This document shows, one piece after another, positions 55,048 through 63,942 of a stretch of 64,000 nt of DNA (positions are counted from its first letter, which is position 1; each line of letters starts with the position of its first letter). Origin of the DNA: DAOPXV01 sp964551445 (GTDB taxonomy: Bacteria; Muiribacteriota; UBA9980); contig CAZKCG010000011.1 of assembly GCA_964551445.1 (NCBI GenBank), positions 51,740 through 115,739 of the forward strand, in the 5' to 3' direction. The position numbers and the translations under genes are program-made. The notes beneath the pieces were generated by a model, which saw only the letters and a list, made by a program, of their open reading frames with translations, was not told the origin of the DNA and did not search any database.

Positions 55048-56124
55048 TTAAAATGAGCCCGTATATATTTTTCTGACCTTTTTTATAATATCAAGTCTTT
55101 CGACGCACATTTTTTCTGCGATCTCGTCGGTGGCGGTCTCCGTTTCCTTCGACTTGATTATTATTTCGGACATTATATCGTATATCTGTTCGATATGATG
55201 CTTCACGTTCTCGGCGTCATAACCCGATATCTCGGAATCCGCGAAAACGGCTTCGGCCGCGTTCATAACGAAATCCGGAGCGTATATTATTCCGGCTTTC
55301 ATAGCGTATTTTGAAAGATCGTCCGTGTCAAAAGGGCTGCGGGCCGTTCCGGCGATTATCCTGCATTTTTTTCCGTCGATATAATTTTTGGTAATTATGC
55401 CGCCTTTAGCGCACGGCGAAAAAATATCGACCTCGATATTTTCAAATTCCTCGGGACGAACGATGTGAACGTTGGTTATTTCGTCCTTTATGCGCTTAAC
55501 GTTATCGTATTGATCATCGGTGATGTATAAGACGGCGCCTTCCTGTGAAAGCATCTTGACAAGATGTATCCCTGTGGGCCCTAAGCCCTGAACCAGAATT
55601 CGTTTTTTATCGAGCGTCGGATTTCCGAAGACCTCGTTGACGCACGCGCGCATGCAGCAATATGCGCCGTAGGCTATGTAATAATACGGTTCGCCGAGAC
55701 CGCCGCAGAATTCGGGAAGCCCGATAACGTTAGGAAATTCCTTCGCGACGAAGAACATGTCTTTTTGAACGAGACCTGATTCGGAGAGCGTACAGAAATT
55801 TTTTCCGAAGGATCTTAAAAACCTTCCATAGGTCCTTAAATATCCTTCGGTATTCTGATGTCCTTCATCCTGGATGAGTATTCCGGCGGCGCCGCCGATA
55901 TCGCAGTTTAATATCGACGCTGAAAAAGTAGTGTTCTTAGATAGTTTCAACGCCTCGGAGATGGATTCTTCCTCGTATAGATAATTATAAGCTTTGGTCG
56001 GCCCGAGAGCCATACCCGGATTCGAATTATGTATCGCTACGATCGCGTTCAGATCGAATTCCCGCTCATAGAAGAAATTCAATTCTTCATGGCCATGTTT
56101 TTGCATTTCTTCAAAAATGTCCAT
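55048..56124 (-). CDS. Degenerate leucine-dehydrogenase homologue (paralogue 1)
   Basis: 358 residues; GAGG before the ATG. Aligns end to end with Bacillus leucine dehydrogenase without a numbering shift near the active site. The three key positions are changed: Lys68 to S68 (TTFSAS), catalytic Lys80 to A80 (GGAAG), Asp115 to E115. The NAD domain is well kept (VQGLGPTGIHLVKML, IFSPCAKGG, IIAGTARSPF, IIYAPDFVMNA). It could still bind a dinucleotide but should not deaminate amino acids. Second gene of the acyl-CoA operon. Confidence 0.8.
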   Translation of the reverse strand: MDIFEEMQKHGHEELNFFYEREFDLNAIVAIHNSNPGMALGPTKAYNYLYEEESISEALKLSKNTTFSASILNCDIGGAAGILIQDEGHQNTEGYLRTYGRFLRSFGKNFCTLSESGLVQKDMFFVAKEFPNVIGLPEFCGGLGEPYYYIAYGAYCCMRACVNEVFGNPTLDKKRILVQGLGPTGIHLVKMLSQEGAVLYITDDQYDNVKRIKDEITNVHIVRPEEFENIEVDIFSPCAKGGIITKNYIDGKKCRIIAGTARSPFDTDDLSKYAMKAGIIYAPDFVMNAAEAVFADSEISGYDAENVKHHIEQIYDIMSEIIIKSKETETATDEIAEKMCVERLDIIKKVRKIYTGSF

Positions 56125-56146
56125 AACGGCTGACCTCGCTTATTTA

Positions 56147-57286
56147 TTATTTCATGAGAAGAGACGCTATTACGTGTCTCTGGACCTCCGAAGTTCCTTC
56201 GTATATTTCGGTGATACGCGCGTCGCGGTAGTATCTTTCAACGTTATATTCCTTCATGTATCCGTAGCCGCCCATTATCTGGATGGCCTGATGCGTGACG
56301 AAAGTGGACATTTCCGACGCGAATAGTTTCGCCATGGAAGCGGCTTTCACGTATGGTTTTCCGCTATCCTTAAGATAAGCCGCGCTATATACGAGAAGTC
56401 TAGTCGCTTCTATCCTTGTGGCCATATCGGCGAATTTGAACTGGATCGCCTGAAGTTTTGATATCGGAGCGCCCCACTGTACTCTTGTTTTCGAATATTT
56501 AAGCGCGGCGTCATAGGCTGCTTCGGCTATTCCCAGAGACTGTGCTCCGACGCCGACACGGCCCGTATCGAGAGCTTCCATCGCGTAAATATATCCGTAG
56601 CCTTTTTTGCCGATGAGATTTTCCTTGGGGACTTTTATGTTATCAAATATTATCTCAGTAGTGTCGGAAGCTCTTATGCCTAGTTTTTTCTCGATAGTTC
56701 CGACCGAGAACCCCGGATAGCTTTTTTCGACTATGAATGCGCTCATTCCGCGCGCGCCCTTTTTCTTATCGGTCATGGCGATTATAGTAAAAGTTTCAGC
56801 GGTCGAGCCGTTGGTTATGAAGCATTTACGGCCGTTTAAAAGCCAGTGGTCGCCGCAGTCCTCCGCGACGGTCGTCATAGCCGTAAAATCGGAGCCGGCT
56901 CCGGCTTCGGTAAGCCCGAAAGCGCATAATTTTTCGCCGCTCGCCATCGAAGGCAGATATTTAGCTTTGAGCTCCTCCGAGCCATATTTTACAAGGGTCG
57001 AAGAACCAAGCGAGTTCTGAACGGCGAGAATAACGCCGCAGGCAGCGTCGGCTTTTGATATCTCTTCTATTACGAGGGCTACGGTCGTAGCGTCAAAATC
57101 CATACCGCCGTATTGTTCCGGGATCATCATACCAAGAAGGTTCAATTCGGCCATTTTTTTTATTATAGGCCATGGAAATTCAGCTTTTTCATCATAATGA
57201 GCCGCGACGGGAGCTATTTCATTCTGCGCGAACTCACGCGCCATATCGCGTACCTCGATCTGTTCTTCGTTAAATTCGAAATTCAA
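56147..57286 (-). CDS. Acyl-CoA dehydrogenase (short/branched-chain type)
   Basis: The TTG at 57286 is chosen: it has AAAGGAG upstream and gives 379 residues, the usual family length; a longer frame would add a poor 17 residues. Motifs: CAFGLTEAGAGSDF, KCFITNGS (flavin site), QWGAPISKLQAIQFKFADM, and QIMGGYGYMKEYNVERYYRDARITEIYEGTSEVQR, whose EIYEGTSE Glu is the catalytic base of short-chain enzymes. It oxidises an acyl-CoA to enoyl-CoA using FAD and ETF. First gene of the operon with a consensus promoter. Confidence 0.93.
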   Translation of the reverse strand: MNFEFNEEQIEVRDMAREFAQNEIAPVAAHYDEKAEFPWPIIKKMAELNLLGMMIPEQYGGMDFDATTVALVIEEISKADAACGVILAVQNSLGSSTLVKYGSEELKAKYLPSMASGEKLCAFGLTEAGAGSDFTAMTTVAEDCGDHWLLNGRKCFITNGSTAETFTIIAMTDKKKGARGMSAFIVEKSYPGFSVGTIEKKLGIRASDTTEIIFDNIKVPKENLIGKKGYGYIYAMEALDTGRVGVGAQSLGIAEAAYDAALKYSKTRVQWGAPISKLQAIQFKFADMATRIEATRLLVYSAAYLKDSGKPYVKAASMAKLFASEMSTFVTHQAIQIMGGYGYMKEYNVERYYRDARITEIYEGTSEVQRHVIASLLMK

Positions 57287-57359
57287 TTTTTTGTCTCCTT
57301 TCGTTTTATAAATATATTTTAAATCAAAAATATACATTAATATGCAAAAAATTTACATT

Positions 57360-57389
57360 ATTTTACCACATTTCTGCCAAAAGTGTCAA
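57360..57389 (-). promoter_or_regulatory. Promoter of the acyl-CoA/methylmalonyl-CoA operon
   Basis: TTGACA, 18-nt spacer, TAAAAT on the minus strand, about 75 bp before the TTG start at 57286. Confidence 0.75.
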
Positions 57390-57403
57390 TATATGTAATT
57401 TGA

Positions 57404-57432
57404 TTGACAATTCTTTTTTTTTTTGTTAGATT
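57404..57432 (+). promoter_or_regulatory. Promoter of the CDF transporter gene
   Basis: TTGACA, 17-nt spacer largely of T, TAGATT. Its -35 lies 15 bp from the -35 of the divergent operon promoter, so the two could share regulators or compete. Confidence 0.75.
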
Positions 57433-57456
57433 GTTTGAAATTTCACAATTTAAGTA

Positions 57457-58899
57457 TTGAGAGTTGATGTTTTTTTGAAACAAGATACTGATATCAAGCC
57501 TTTTTCACAGGATGAAATGACCGCTGAAAAGGTAGGCGTGGCTAAATCATCCGTATTCGCGGCTATAGCACTCACATTAATGAAACTCATAGTAGGTTAT
57601 TCAACAGGATCACTCGGTATAATATCTGAAGCGCTTCATTCAGGCCTCGACTTTCTGGCGGCCTTCATTACTTACATAGCGGTAAAATTAAGCTCCAAAC
57701 CACCCGATGAAAAATTCAATTACGGCCGCGGAAAGATAGAAAGTTTTTCGGCGCTTATCGAAACCCTTCTGCTTTTAGTGACATGCATCTGGATCATACA
57801 TGAAGCTACGGACAGGCTGCGCGGCGAGGGCGGAAACGTCGAAGTAACCATCGCTGCGTTCGTCGTAATGATAATTTCAATAGTAATAGATTATTCCAGG
57901 TCCTCGGCTCTTTACCGTATCGCTAAAAAATATAACTCCCAGGCGCTTATGGCAGACGCGCTTCACTTTTCATCGGACATACTAAGTTCCGCGGTGGTAA
58001 TCATAGGTTTGATATTCGTTAAGGCCGGCTACCCTTACGGAGATCCCATCGCGGCTCTCGCCGTCGCGCTCCTTGTCATCTTCGCAAGCTACAGGCTCGG
58101 AAAAGAAACCATAAACTGCCTCATGGACCGCGCTCCCGAAGGTTTAAGCGATAAGATAGAAACATCTATACTGGCCGTCGGAAATATTGACCGCGTGAGC
58201 CGCCTCCGCGTCCGCGTGGCGGGTTCAGAAACTTTCGTCGACGCCAATATAACGGTTTCAAGGGCGCTGCCTCTTGAGCATGCTCACAATTTAGCGCATA
58301 AGGCTGAAGAAGAAGTTAAAAAGATCATATCCAACGCCGACGTATTGATACATCTCGATCCGGTTAACCGCGCTAGCGATTCAATGATAGACAAGGTAGT
58401 CGGCATAGCCCGCTCATTTTCGATCATAAAAGAAGCGCATAACATCACATTTTTTAAATTGGACGATGAAAAGGTATGCCTTGAGCTGCATATCGGCGTC
58501 GAGCCGAACCTTTCTCTGACGGACGCGCATAACGTCACTACCGAATTTGAAAAAGCGGTGCTTAAAGAACTTTCAATGTTAAGTTCGATCAATACTCACA
58601 TAGACGTAGTTTCGACGGAATCGCTCAATTGCAGAAGCGAAAGCGTCAAAGATTCCGACCTGAAAAAAGAGATCGAAACCGTTGTTAATTCTATTGATCC
58701 AGCTACAAAGTGCAGTGAAATAGAGTTAAAGAAAGTCGATAAGGAAATTTTCGCCAGCATCCGCTGCGTGACGGATCCGGATATAAATATTCAGAAGGCT
58801 CATGAGATATGCGACAGGATAGAACATGAGATCCACAAGAAGATCAAAAACCTTAAATATGCCTTAGTTCACATAGAGCCTGATACCGCCGCGCATTAG
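57457..58899 (+). CDS. CDF-family cation efflux transporter with three C-terminal dimerisation-like domains
   Basis: 480 residues from TTG 57457 (another TTG at 57475 is possible). The membrane half shows the CDF signature SLGIISEALHSGLDFLAAF and the metal-site ADALHFSSDILSS, with six helices to about residue 215. It then has three ferredoxin-like cytoplasmic domains (about 220-300, 305-390, 400-478), each with an AHN/AHE-x-E motif. Usual CDF proteins have one. It exports Zn2+, Fe2+ or similar ions by proton exchange; HSGLD at the first site leaves the metal uncertain. Confidence 0.9.
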   Translation: MRVDVFLKQDTDIKPFSQDEMTAEKVGVAKSSVFAAIALTLMKLIVGYSTGSLGIISEALHSGLDFLAAFITYIAVKLSSKPPDEKFNYGRGKIESFSALIETLLLLVTCIWIIHEATDRLRGEGGNVEVTIAAFVVMIISIVIDYSRSSALYRIAKKYNSQALMADALHFSSDILSSAVVIIGLIFVKAGYPYGDPIAALAVALLVIFASYRLGKETINCLMDRAPEGLSDKIETSILAVGNIDRVSRLRVRVAGSETFVDANITVSRALPLEHAHNLAHKAEEEVKKIISNADVLIHLDPVNRASDSMIDKVVGIARSFSIIKEAHNITFFKLDDEKVCLELHIGVEPNLSLTDAHNVTTEFEKAVLKELSMLSSINTHIDVVSTESLNCRSESVKDSDLKKEIETVVNSIDPATKCSEIELKKVDKEIFASIRCVTDPDINIQKAHEICDRIEHEIHKKIKNLKYALVHIEPDTAAH

Positions 58900-61500
58900 G
58901 CCGCACATGAAACAATATTCATAACCGGTTTCAGATGTTTCCGGCAGTTTCACGGAAGATACGCGGCCGCAATCCGGACAGCACGAACCGGGCGATCTCA
59001 GATTATATTCCGATATTTTAATATATTCTAATATTTTCGCTTTTTCAACGAATGAAAGAACTTCGGGCGTGTTTTTGGCTATCATATAAAAATAACCGCC
59101 GGATGGCTCATACATTATGAACGGCGCGTTAATATGTTTTTTGAGGCCGTCCGAGTTGATCACGCATATATTTTTTTCAAAACCTTTAATGACGGCCGGA
59201 GCGGGTTTGCATTTAGCGGCGTTCATCTGCGAGAATATATTTTCAACCGCTGCCTTATTCACTCCTTCGGGCCGCGCCTTAAAGATCTTTTTCGAAAGAA
59301 TTGCCCGCAAAAAAAGATAATTACATCCGGTTAAAAAATCTAAATTTCGAACATTTATAACGCTTTTCATTTCCTTAAGATCTTTTTCTCCGGTGAAAAA
59401 CACGTTCAGAAGAAAGAAATTTTTACCGTAAAATTTTTCGCGCGCCAGGCCTGTTCTTGATATGGCGTCATCGGCCATTTGAAAAGCCTTTCCGTTGATT
59501 TTTTTTGATAAAATTTCGAACGGTATTTTGAATTTTTCATCTGTTTCAGCCTCGCACACCATGCGGACCGGAGGGATCCGGCTTAATAGCGAAGCCTTTG
59601 ACAACGCGAATTTTTTATCCATCGCGGCTGCGTTTACATTCTCATGAACCGATATCTCGTTTTCACACGCGCCGCAGCCCTGGCATTTGACCGTGCCGTT
59701 CCGGAGGCATTTTTCGATATTCTCGAATTTTTTAGCCGAAAGCCAGGCCCTGTAAAGAAATCCTCTTTTTATACCGTACTCTCTGTCGTCTGACGCAAAT
59801 GCGTCGCCATCATTTTTATCGCGGCGCATCGTCGAAAATGAAAAACCGTGTTTTTCAACGCTTTTAATAAATTTTTCAAGAAGTTTATCGGGCGCGCCGT
59901 CATAAAAAGCGAATCCCTCGCGGACGGTCATATCGTACAGCGCGCGGCTTATCTCGCGGCCGCCGGCCTCTAATATCTGTGTTATTTCATGGACGCCGGA
60001 GCTTATTGAATTTCGCACGACGACGCGCTCGTATGACGCGAACATCTGATATATCCTTTTCATCACCGCGAAGAGTTTTTCGGGTTTTTCGCACGGAGCG
60101 AACATCAGAGGCGTTTTTTGCGGGTTCACCACCGGCATGAGCGATATGACAAGCTGCGTTGAAGGCGAATGCTCGCGGCGCTTATTTAAAAGATTGGTCA
60201 TCATTGATGAAAGTTCTTTAAGGTCGCTTTCGTTCTCGAGCCCGGTCGCTATGAAAAATAGTTTCAGCTGTCTGGGTTTTGAAATAAAAACCGTTTCCGA
60301 AAAGGCGGAAAGCGTCTTATCGTCTATATTTTTTGAAAGATACGCCCGCATCCTTTTTGATACGCCTTCGACCGCGAAGGTCGGAGACGCGGACCCCATG
60401 GAAAAAAGGGTTTTTATAAGCTCGGGCATAAGAACCGACCTGTCTATCCTCTGGCTTTTCACCCTCGGGACCATGCCGCGCCCTATCAGCGATTCGACTA
60501 TGGCGTGAATATTTGAATGATCGTTAAAATTATAGGAATATAGATTTATCAGGCCTATCCCCGAATTTTCGCGGGCGGCCGCGGCGCATGAAACCACGCT
60601 TTCCGCGCTTTTCTCGCGGTACGGTTTCTGCGTATATCCTTCTTTACAGAACGAGCACATAGATGCACAGCCGCGCGTGATCTCAACGGGAACGGAAGCG
60701 CTGCCGGCTTCTTCTTCAGATACGGGCTCCGAAAAAGGAGGAAGATCGTCTATATTTTTTATGACGGCCGCGCGCGCGGGTTCTAATTTTCCCCCGTCTT
60801 TTTTTTCAATGGATCTTAAGGATAATTCGCCGGCGCTTGCGCCTTCGTTAATATATTCGAAATTATGAATATATTCGGCCGGGAAATATATGCCCGGCAA
60901 TTTTTCGGAAGCCGTTTTTAAAATATCGTATTTTTTATTTTTCCAGCCGGGATCGCTTAAAATAAGTTTTATGAAACCCGGAAGGTTGGCTTCCGCTTCA
61001 CCCATAAATATGGCGTCAACGGCTGAACCCGAACCGTCGTCAAAAAAGCGTCCAGGCGAGTCCGGGTCTTTCGCGGGGCCTTCTATACTGCCGGTCACGC
61101 AGGAAATAGACGGAGTGTTTATACCGCCGATTATAACCATCGGCGATCGGGGATCGGATAATCTATCGCATAACTTTAAAGCGACTCCGGACATTGAAAG
61201 AATATTATAAATATTGAAAACTTCCATCGGAACGGAATTTGATATGGCTATTATATCGAAATCGCCAAGCGGGATCCCGAGCCTTTTTGAAACGAGGCAG
61301 TTTTTTTTTGATTTCAGGCTTGAAAATTCAGTGTTTTCAGGAAAAAAGAAAAGATCCGTAACGGCCTTTTCGCCGAAACCGTTCACAAGTATCTTTTCGA
61401 TCAAACTATGTGAAAAAGAAAGCCACACGGAACTTTCCGGAGAAAGGCGCGCTATGAGTATCTTCAGGGGCCGTTCGTCCGTTAAAAAATTATTTTGCAT
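58864..61500 (-). CDS. B12-binding-domain radical SAM protein, large two-part form
   Basis: 878 residues. An N-terminal cobalamin-binding-like domain (about 1-230) is followed by the radical SAM barrel with CASMCSFC (CxxxCxxC). A second half resembles the extended TIGR03960-type proteins. Extra Cys clusters occur: CQGCGAC mid-protein and C-terminal CCPDCG...CFMCG, a rubredoxin-like zinc site. Its start overlaps the amidase stop by 11 bp (coupled). Its 3' end overlaps the convergent transporter gene by 36 bp. The reaction is unknown; tRNA or lipid methylation-type chemistry is common in the superfamily. Confidence 0.82.
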   Translation of the reverse strand: MQNNFLTDERPLKILIARLSPESSVWLSFSHSLIEKILVNGFGEKAVTDLFFFPENTEFSSLKSKKNCLVSKRLGIPLGDFDIIAISNSVPMEVFNIYNILSMSGVALKLCDRLSDPRSPMVIIGGINTPSISCVTGSIEGPAKDPDSPGRFFDDGSGSAVDAIFMGEAEANLPGFIKLILSDPGWKNKKYDILKTASEKLPGIYFPAEYIHNFEYINEGASAGELSLRSIEKKDGGKLEPARAAVIKNIDDLPPFSEPVSEEEAGSASVPVEITRGCASMCSFCKEGYTQKPYREKSAESVVSCAAAARENSGIGLINLYSYNFNDHSNIHAIVESLIGRGMVPRVKSQRIDRSVLMPELIKTLFSMGSASPTFAVEGVSKRMRAYLSKNIDDKTLSAFSETVFISKPRQLKLFFIATGLENESDLKELSSMMTNLLNKRREHSPSTQLVISLMPVVNPQKTPLMFAPCEKPEKLFAVMKRIYQMFASYERVVVRNSISSGVHEITQILEAGGREISRALYDMTVREGFAFYDGAPDKLLEKFIKSVEKHGFSFSTMRRDKNDGDAFASDDREYGIKRGFLYRAWLSAKKFENIEKCLRNGTVKCQGCGACENEISVHENVNAAAMDKKFALSKASLLSRIPPVRMVCEAETDEKFKIPFEILSKKINGKAFQMADDAISRTGLAREKFYGKNFFLLNVFFTGEKDLKEMKSVINVRNLDFLTGCNYLFLRAILSKKIFKARPEGVNKAAVENIFSQMNAAKCKPAPAVIKGFEKNICVINSDGLKKHINAPFIMYEPSGGYFYMIAKNTPEVLSFVEKAKILEYIKISEYNLRSPGSCCPDCGRVSSVKLPETSETGYEYCFMCGLMRGGIRLYVN

Positions 61501-62962
61501 AAGGTATCTTCAGCTTTTCGCCGGGATGTATCGACAAAGTTTTAGAATATCCGGGGTTCGCGCTCAAAAGAGACGGAAGCGTCATTTTGAATCTTCTGGC
61601 TATCTTTGAAAGCGTGTCGCCAGATTTTATCGTGTACGCCTTAAAAGATTGAACCGGTGTATTTTTTACAACCTCTTTTTTTCCCGGTTTTTCTGTTTCC
61701 GCCGGCTCATCGGATATTCTTTTGATGTTCGGCGAGGCGGAGACGGGGCGGACTTCGCTCTTCACGATCTTATTATCGGCGCCCTCGCATAAGAAGCTTA
61801 TTATTCCAATAGCTATCCGGGAACTCAATTCCTCGAAATTTTCTTTCGAATTAATAAATGATACATCCCTGGAGTTAGAAAGATATCCAAGTTCTAAAAG
61901 GGCGGAAGGCATGTTAAGGCTTCTTAATACCGCGAAATTCGCCTGTTTCGGATGACCGGCGGGATAACTCTTTATATCGAGCACGTTTCTCGTGATTATT
62001 TCCGATAAAATGCCGGATTCTTTTATGTTTTCTTTCTCCTTCAGATCGATGAGTATCGACTGGACCTGAAGATCTTCTTCGCCTGTTATTGACTCGTCAA
62101 GATCGCCGGAAGAATTTTCGATCTTTGCTATCGTCTGAGCCGTAGTATCCGAGGCCTTTTCAGAGGAAAGATAGTACGCTTCGAAGCCTCTTACGCTTTT
62201 AGTTCTGTTTGAGTTAAAATGTATGGATATGAACGCGTCCGCCGAATATTGATTGGCAAGGTACACTCTTCTCGAAAGAGCGAGAAAATGATCGCCGTAT
62301 CTCGTAAGATAAGCTCTGCAAAGACCGGTCTCGTTTATATCGTCGGCTATTTTTTTCGCGAATTTAAAATTCAGGTCCTTCTCACGATCGCCCGAACCGA
62401 TCCTCGCGCCTGAATCTTTTCCGCCATGGCCGGGATCTATAACTATTATAGGAATACGGTTTTTTTTATAACTTTCTATTTCTGAAAGCCTTTGCATATA
62501 TTTCGAATAACTTTCATAAGGCCTGTAAAAGACTATGGATATATAAAATTTGTTTTTTTCCTTATCCCGGCCTTTTAATACACGCACCTGCGTATTTACG
62601 GCCTGATCGATCTCCGCCACCAGCCGGTCGCCATTTTTATAAACGCGGTATTTTTCTATAAGAGGATCATTTAATTTTTCGCCGATCTCATCTCCGGCCA
62701 TACCGCAATCCTCAAAATCAACGATAAATTTCAAAGGATCTTTAGAATAAGCATTTTTAGCCTCGACCGTCTCGTTGAAATAAAAATTTATCCTGACGCT
62801 GTCGGATGTGAAATTAACCTTGTGCGAGCTCAGGATATATTTAATTTTAGCGTGCGAAACTCCGCTAAATAAAATAAAAAGCGCGATGGCGGTTAACGCC
62901 GGAAACAGTAAAAATTTATATTTGAATGCCTTTTTTGACAGGAACGAATCAGTGTGAACCAT
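61490..62962 (-). CDS. N-acetylmuramoyl-L-alanine amidase (AMIN-Amidase_3-LysM)
   Basis: 490 residues. A signal or membrane anchor (FLLFPALTAIALFILFSGVSHA), an AMIN domain (about 40-150), and Amidase_3 (about 172-395) with IVIDPGHGGKDSGA (zinc His), E in REKDLNF, FISIHFNSN (zinc His) and the catalytic Glu of SALLELGYLSN. A C-terminal LysM follows (YTIKSGDTLSKIARRFKMTLPSLLSANPG). It resembles AmiB/AmiC cell-separation amidases that cut the stem peptide from muramic acid. Middle gene of a three-gene operon. Confidence 0.94.
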   Translation of the reverse strand: MVHTDSFLSKKAFKYKFLLFPALTAIALFILFSGVSHAKIKYILSSHKVNFTSDSVRINFYFNETVEAKNAYSKDPLKFIVDFEDCGMAGDEIGEKLNDPLIEKYRVYKNGDRLVAEIDQAVNTQVRVLKGRDKEKNKFYISIVFYRPYESYSKYMQRLSEIESYKKNRIPIIVIDPGHGGKDSGARIGSGDREKDLNFKFAKKIADDINETGLCRAYLTRYGDHFLALSRRVYLANQYSADAFISIHFNSNRTKSVRGFEAYYLSSEKASDTTAQTIAKIENSSGDLDESITGEEDLQVQSILIDLKEKENIKESGILSEIITRNVLDIKSYPAGHPKQANFAVLRSLNMPSALLELGYLSNSRDVSFINSKENFEELSSRIAIGIISFLCEGADNKIVKSEVRPVSASPNIKRISDEPAETEKPGKKEVVKNTPVQSFKAYTIKSGDTLSKIARRFKMTLPSLLSANPGYSKTLSIHPGEKLKIPYAK

Positions 62963-62983
62963 TTTTATTAAAATCCGTTTTAT

Positions 62984-63670
62984 TTATTTTTTTAACGCTT
63001 TGTGAAATTCCTCATGGCCGCATTTTCTTATTACGAATTCCCTGTTAATTTCAACTTCGGGGGTTTCAACGGCTATTTCCCATGTTTTATGACGGATCTC
63101 GAGTTCGTATGTGCCCAGGGGCAGGTTCATTATCTTGAAATTTCCCGAATCGTCGGCGTTGAATTTATAGATAACCTGCTGGGTTGAAACGGCCTGTCCG
63201 AAAACCTTTATCTCGTCGGCGTCGTATTTATCGTCATGGTGCCCGTCGCTGTCGTACCAGCAGCCTTTTATTATGCCGTTAAGCTTAGCCATTTTCTGTT
63301 TCATGAATATTTTTACGGGCTGTTTTATTTTATCAGGCTCCTTGATGGAAATTTCCATCGTCGCGTCGTAATACCCCTCGCGAAGAGATGATATTTTAAG
63401 AAAATCATATTTTTTGAGCTGGCCAGACGAGATATCTACTTTCAAAAGCCCGGAAGGGGTTGAAGAAGTGAAATATGCGTCGTTGAAGGTAACAGACGCG
63501 CCGTTGACCGAACGGTCGGAATCCTTATCGACAGCCTTGAATAAAAGGTATCTGACGGATCTGACTGTATTTTCTTTTGAGGCGGCATCTCCATCAAAAC
63601 ATGAAAGCGATAATATTGAAGTTATCGTAAACAAACAAACTATAAGTTTTATTCCAATTAAATTTCTCAT
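62984..63670 (-). CDS. Exported carboxypeptidase-regulatory-like domain protein
   Basis: ATG at 63670 (AAAGGGTG upstream) gives 228 residues; an upstream TTG would add 11. The hydrophobic start ends in LSLSCFDG, a possible imperfect lipobox. Two beta-sandwich units follow: one with DKDSDRSVNGASVTFNDAYFTSST, the other with GCWYDSDGHHDDKYDADEIKVFG and NFKIMNLPLGTYELEIRHKTWE, typical of carboxypeptidase-regulatory or SpaA-like folds. First gene of the amidase operon. Role unknown, probably envelope-related. Confidence 0.75.
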   Translation of the reverse strand: MRNLIGIKLIVCLFTITSILSLSCFDGDAASKENTVRSVRYLLFKAVDKDSDRSVNGASVTFNDAYFTSSTPSGLLKVDISSGQLKKYDFLKISSLREGYYDATMEISIKEPDKIKQPVKIFMKQKMAKLNGIIKGCWYDSDGHHDDKYDADEIKVFGQAVSTQQVIYKFNADDSGNFKIMNLPLGTYELEIRHKTWEIAVETPEVEINREFVIRKCGHEEFHKALKK

Positions 63671-63706
63671 TTTATCACCCTTTGATCTCTTTATGATTTT
63701 CAAAAA

Positions 63707-63735
63707 ATTATATATGATTTTACCAGTGTTGTCAA
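63707..63735 (-). promoter_or_regulatory. Consensus promoter of the amidase operon
   Basis: TTGACA, 17-nt spacer, TATAAT on the minus strand, about 40 bp before the ATG at 63670. Confidence 0.8.
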
Positions 63736-63780
63736 ATTTTTTTGATCCCGGCTAAAGCGGAACGGCCTGGTTATAAAAGG

Positions 63781-63818
63781 AAAAAGGACCGTAAATCTTA
63801 TGAAATACGGCCCTTTTT
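63781..63818 (-). terminator. Intrinsic terminator after tRNA-Ala
   Basis: AAAAAAGG-CCGTA pairs with TACGG-CCTTTTT; on the minus strand the odd pair is G-U. It exits into TTTTTCCTTTTATAA. Confidence 0.8.
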
Positions 63819-63820
63819 TA

Positions 63821-63893
63821 TGGAGGTGAGCGGGTTCGAACCGCTGGCCCTCTGCTTGCAAGGCAGATGCTCTCCCAGCTGAGCTACACCCCC
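63821..63893 (-). tRNA. tRNA-Ala (anticodon TGC)
   Basis: 73 nt. Acceptor GGGGGTG/CACCTCC with discriminator A, D arm AGCTCAGCTGGGAGAGC, anticodon loop CTTGCAA, T arm with GGTTCGAACCC. CCA is not encoded. Confidence 0.95.
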
Positions 63894-63942
63894 GTGAATA
63901 TATTTATTTTTAAAAGACTTACGGCCAACCTGATATTTATAG

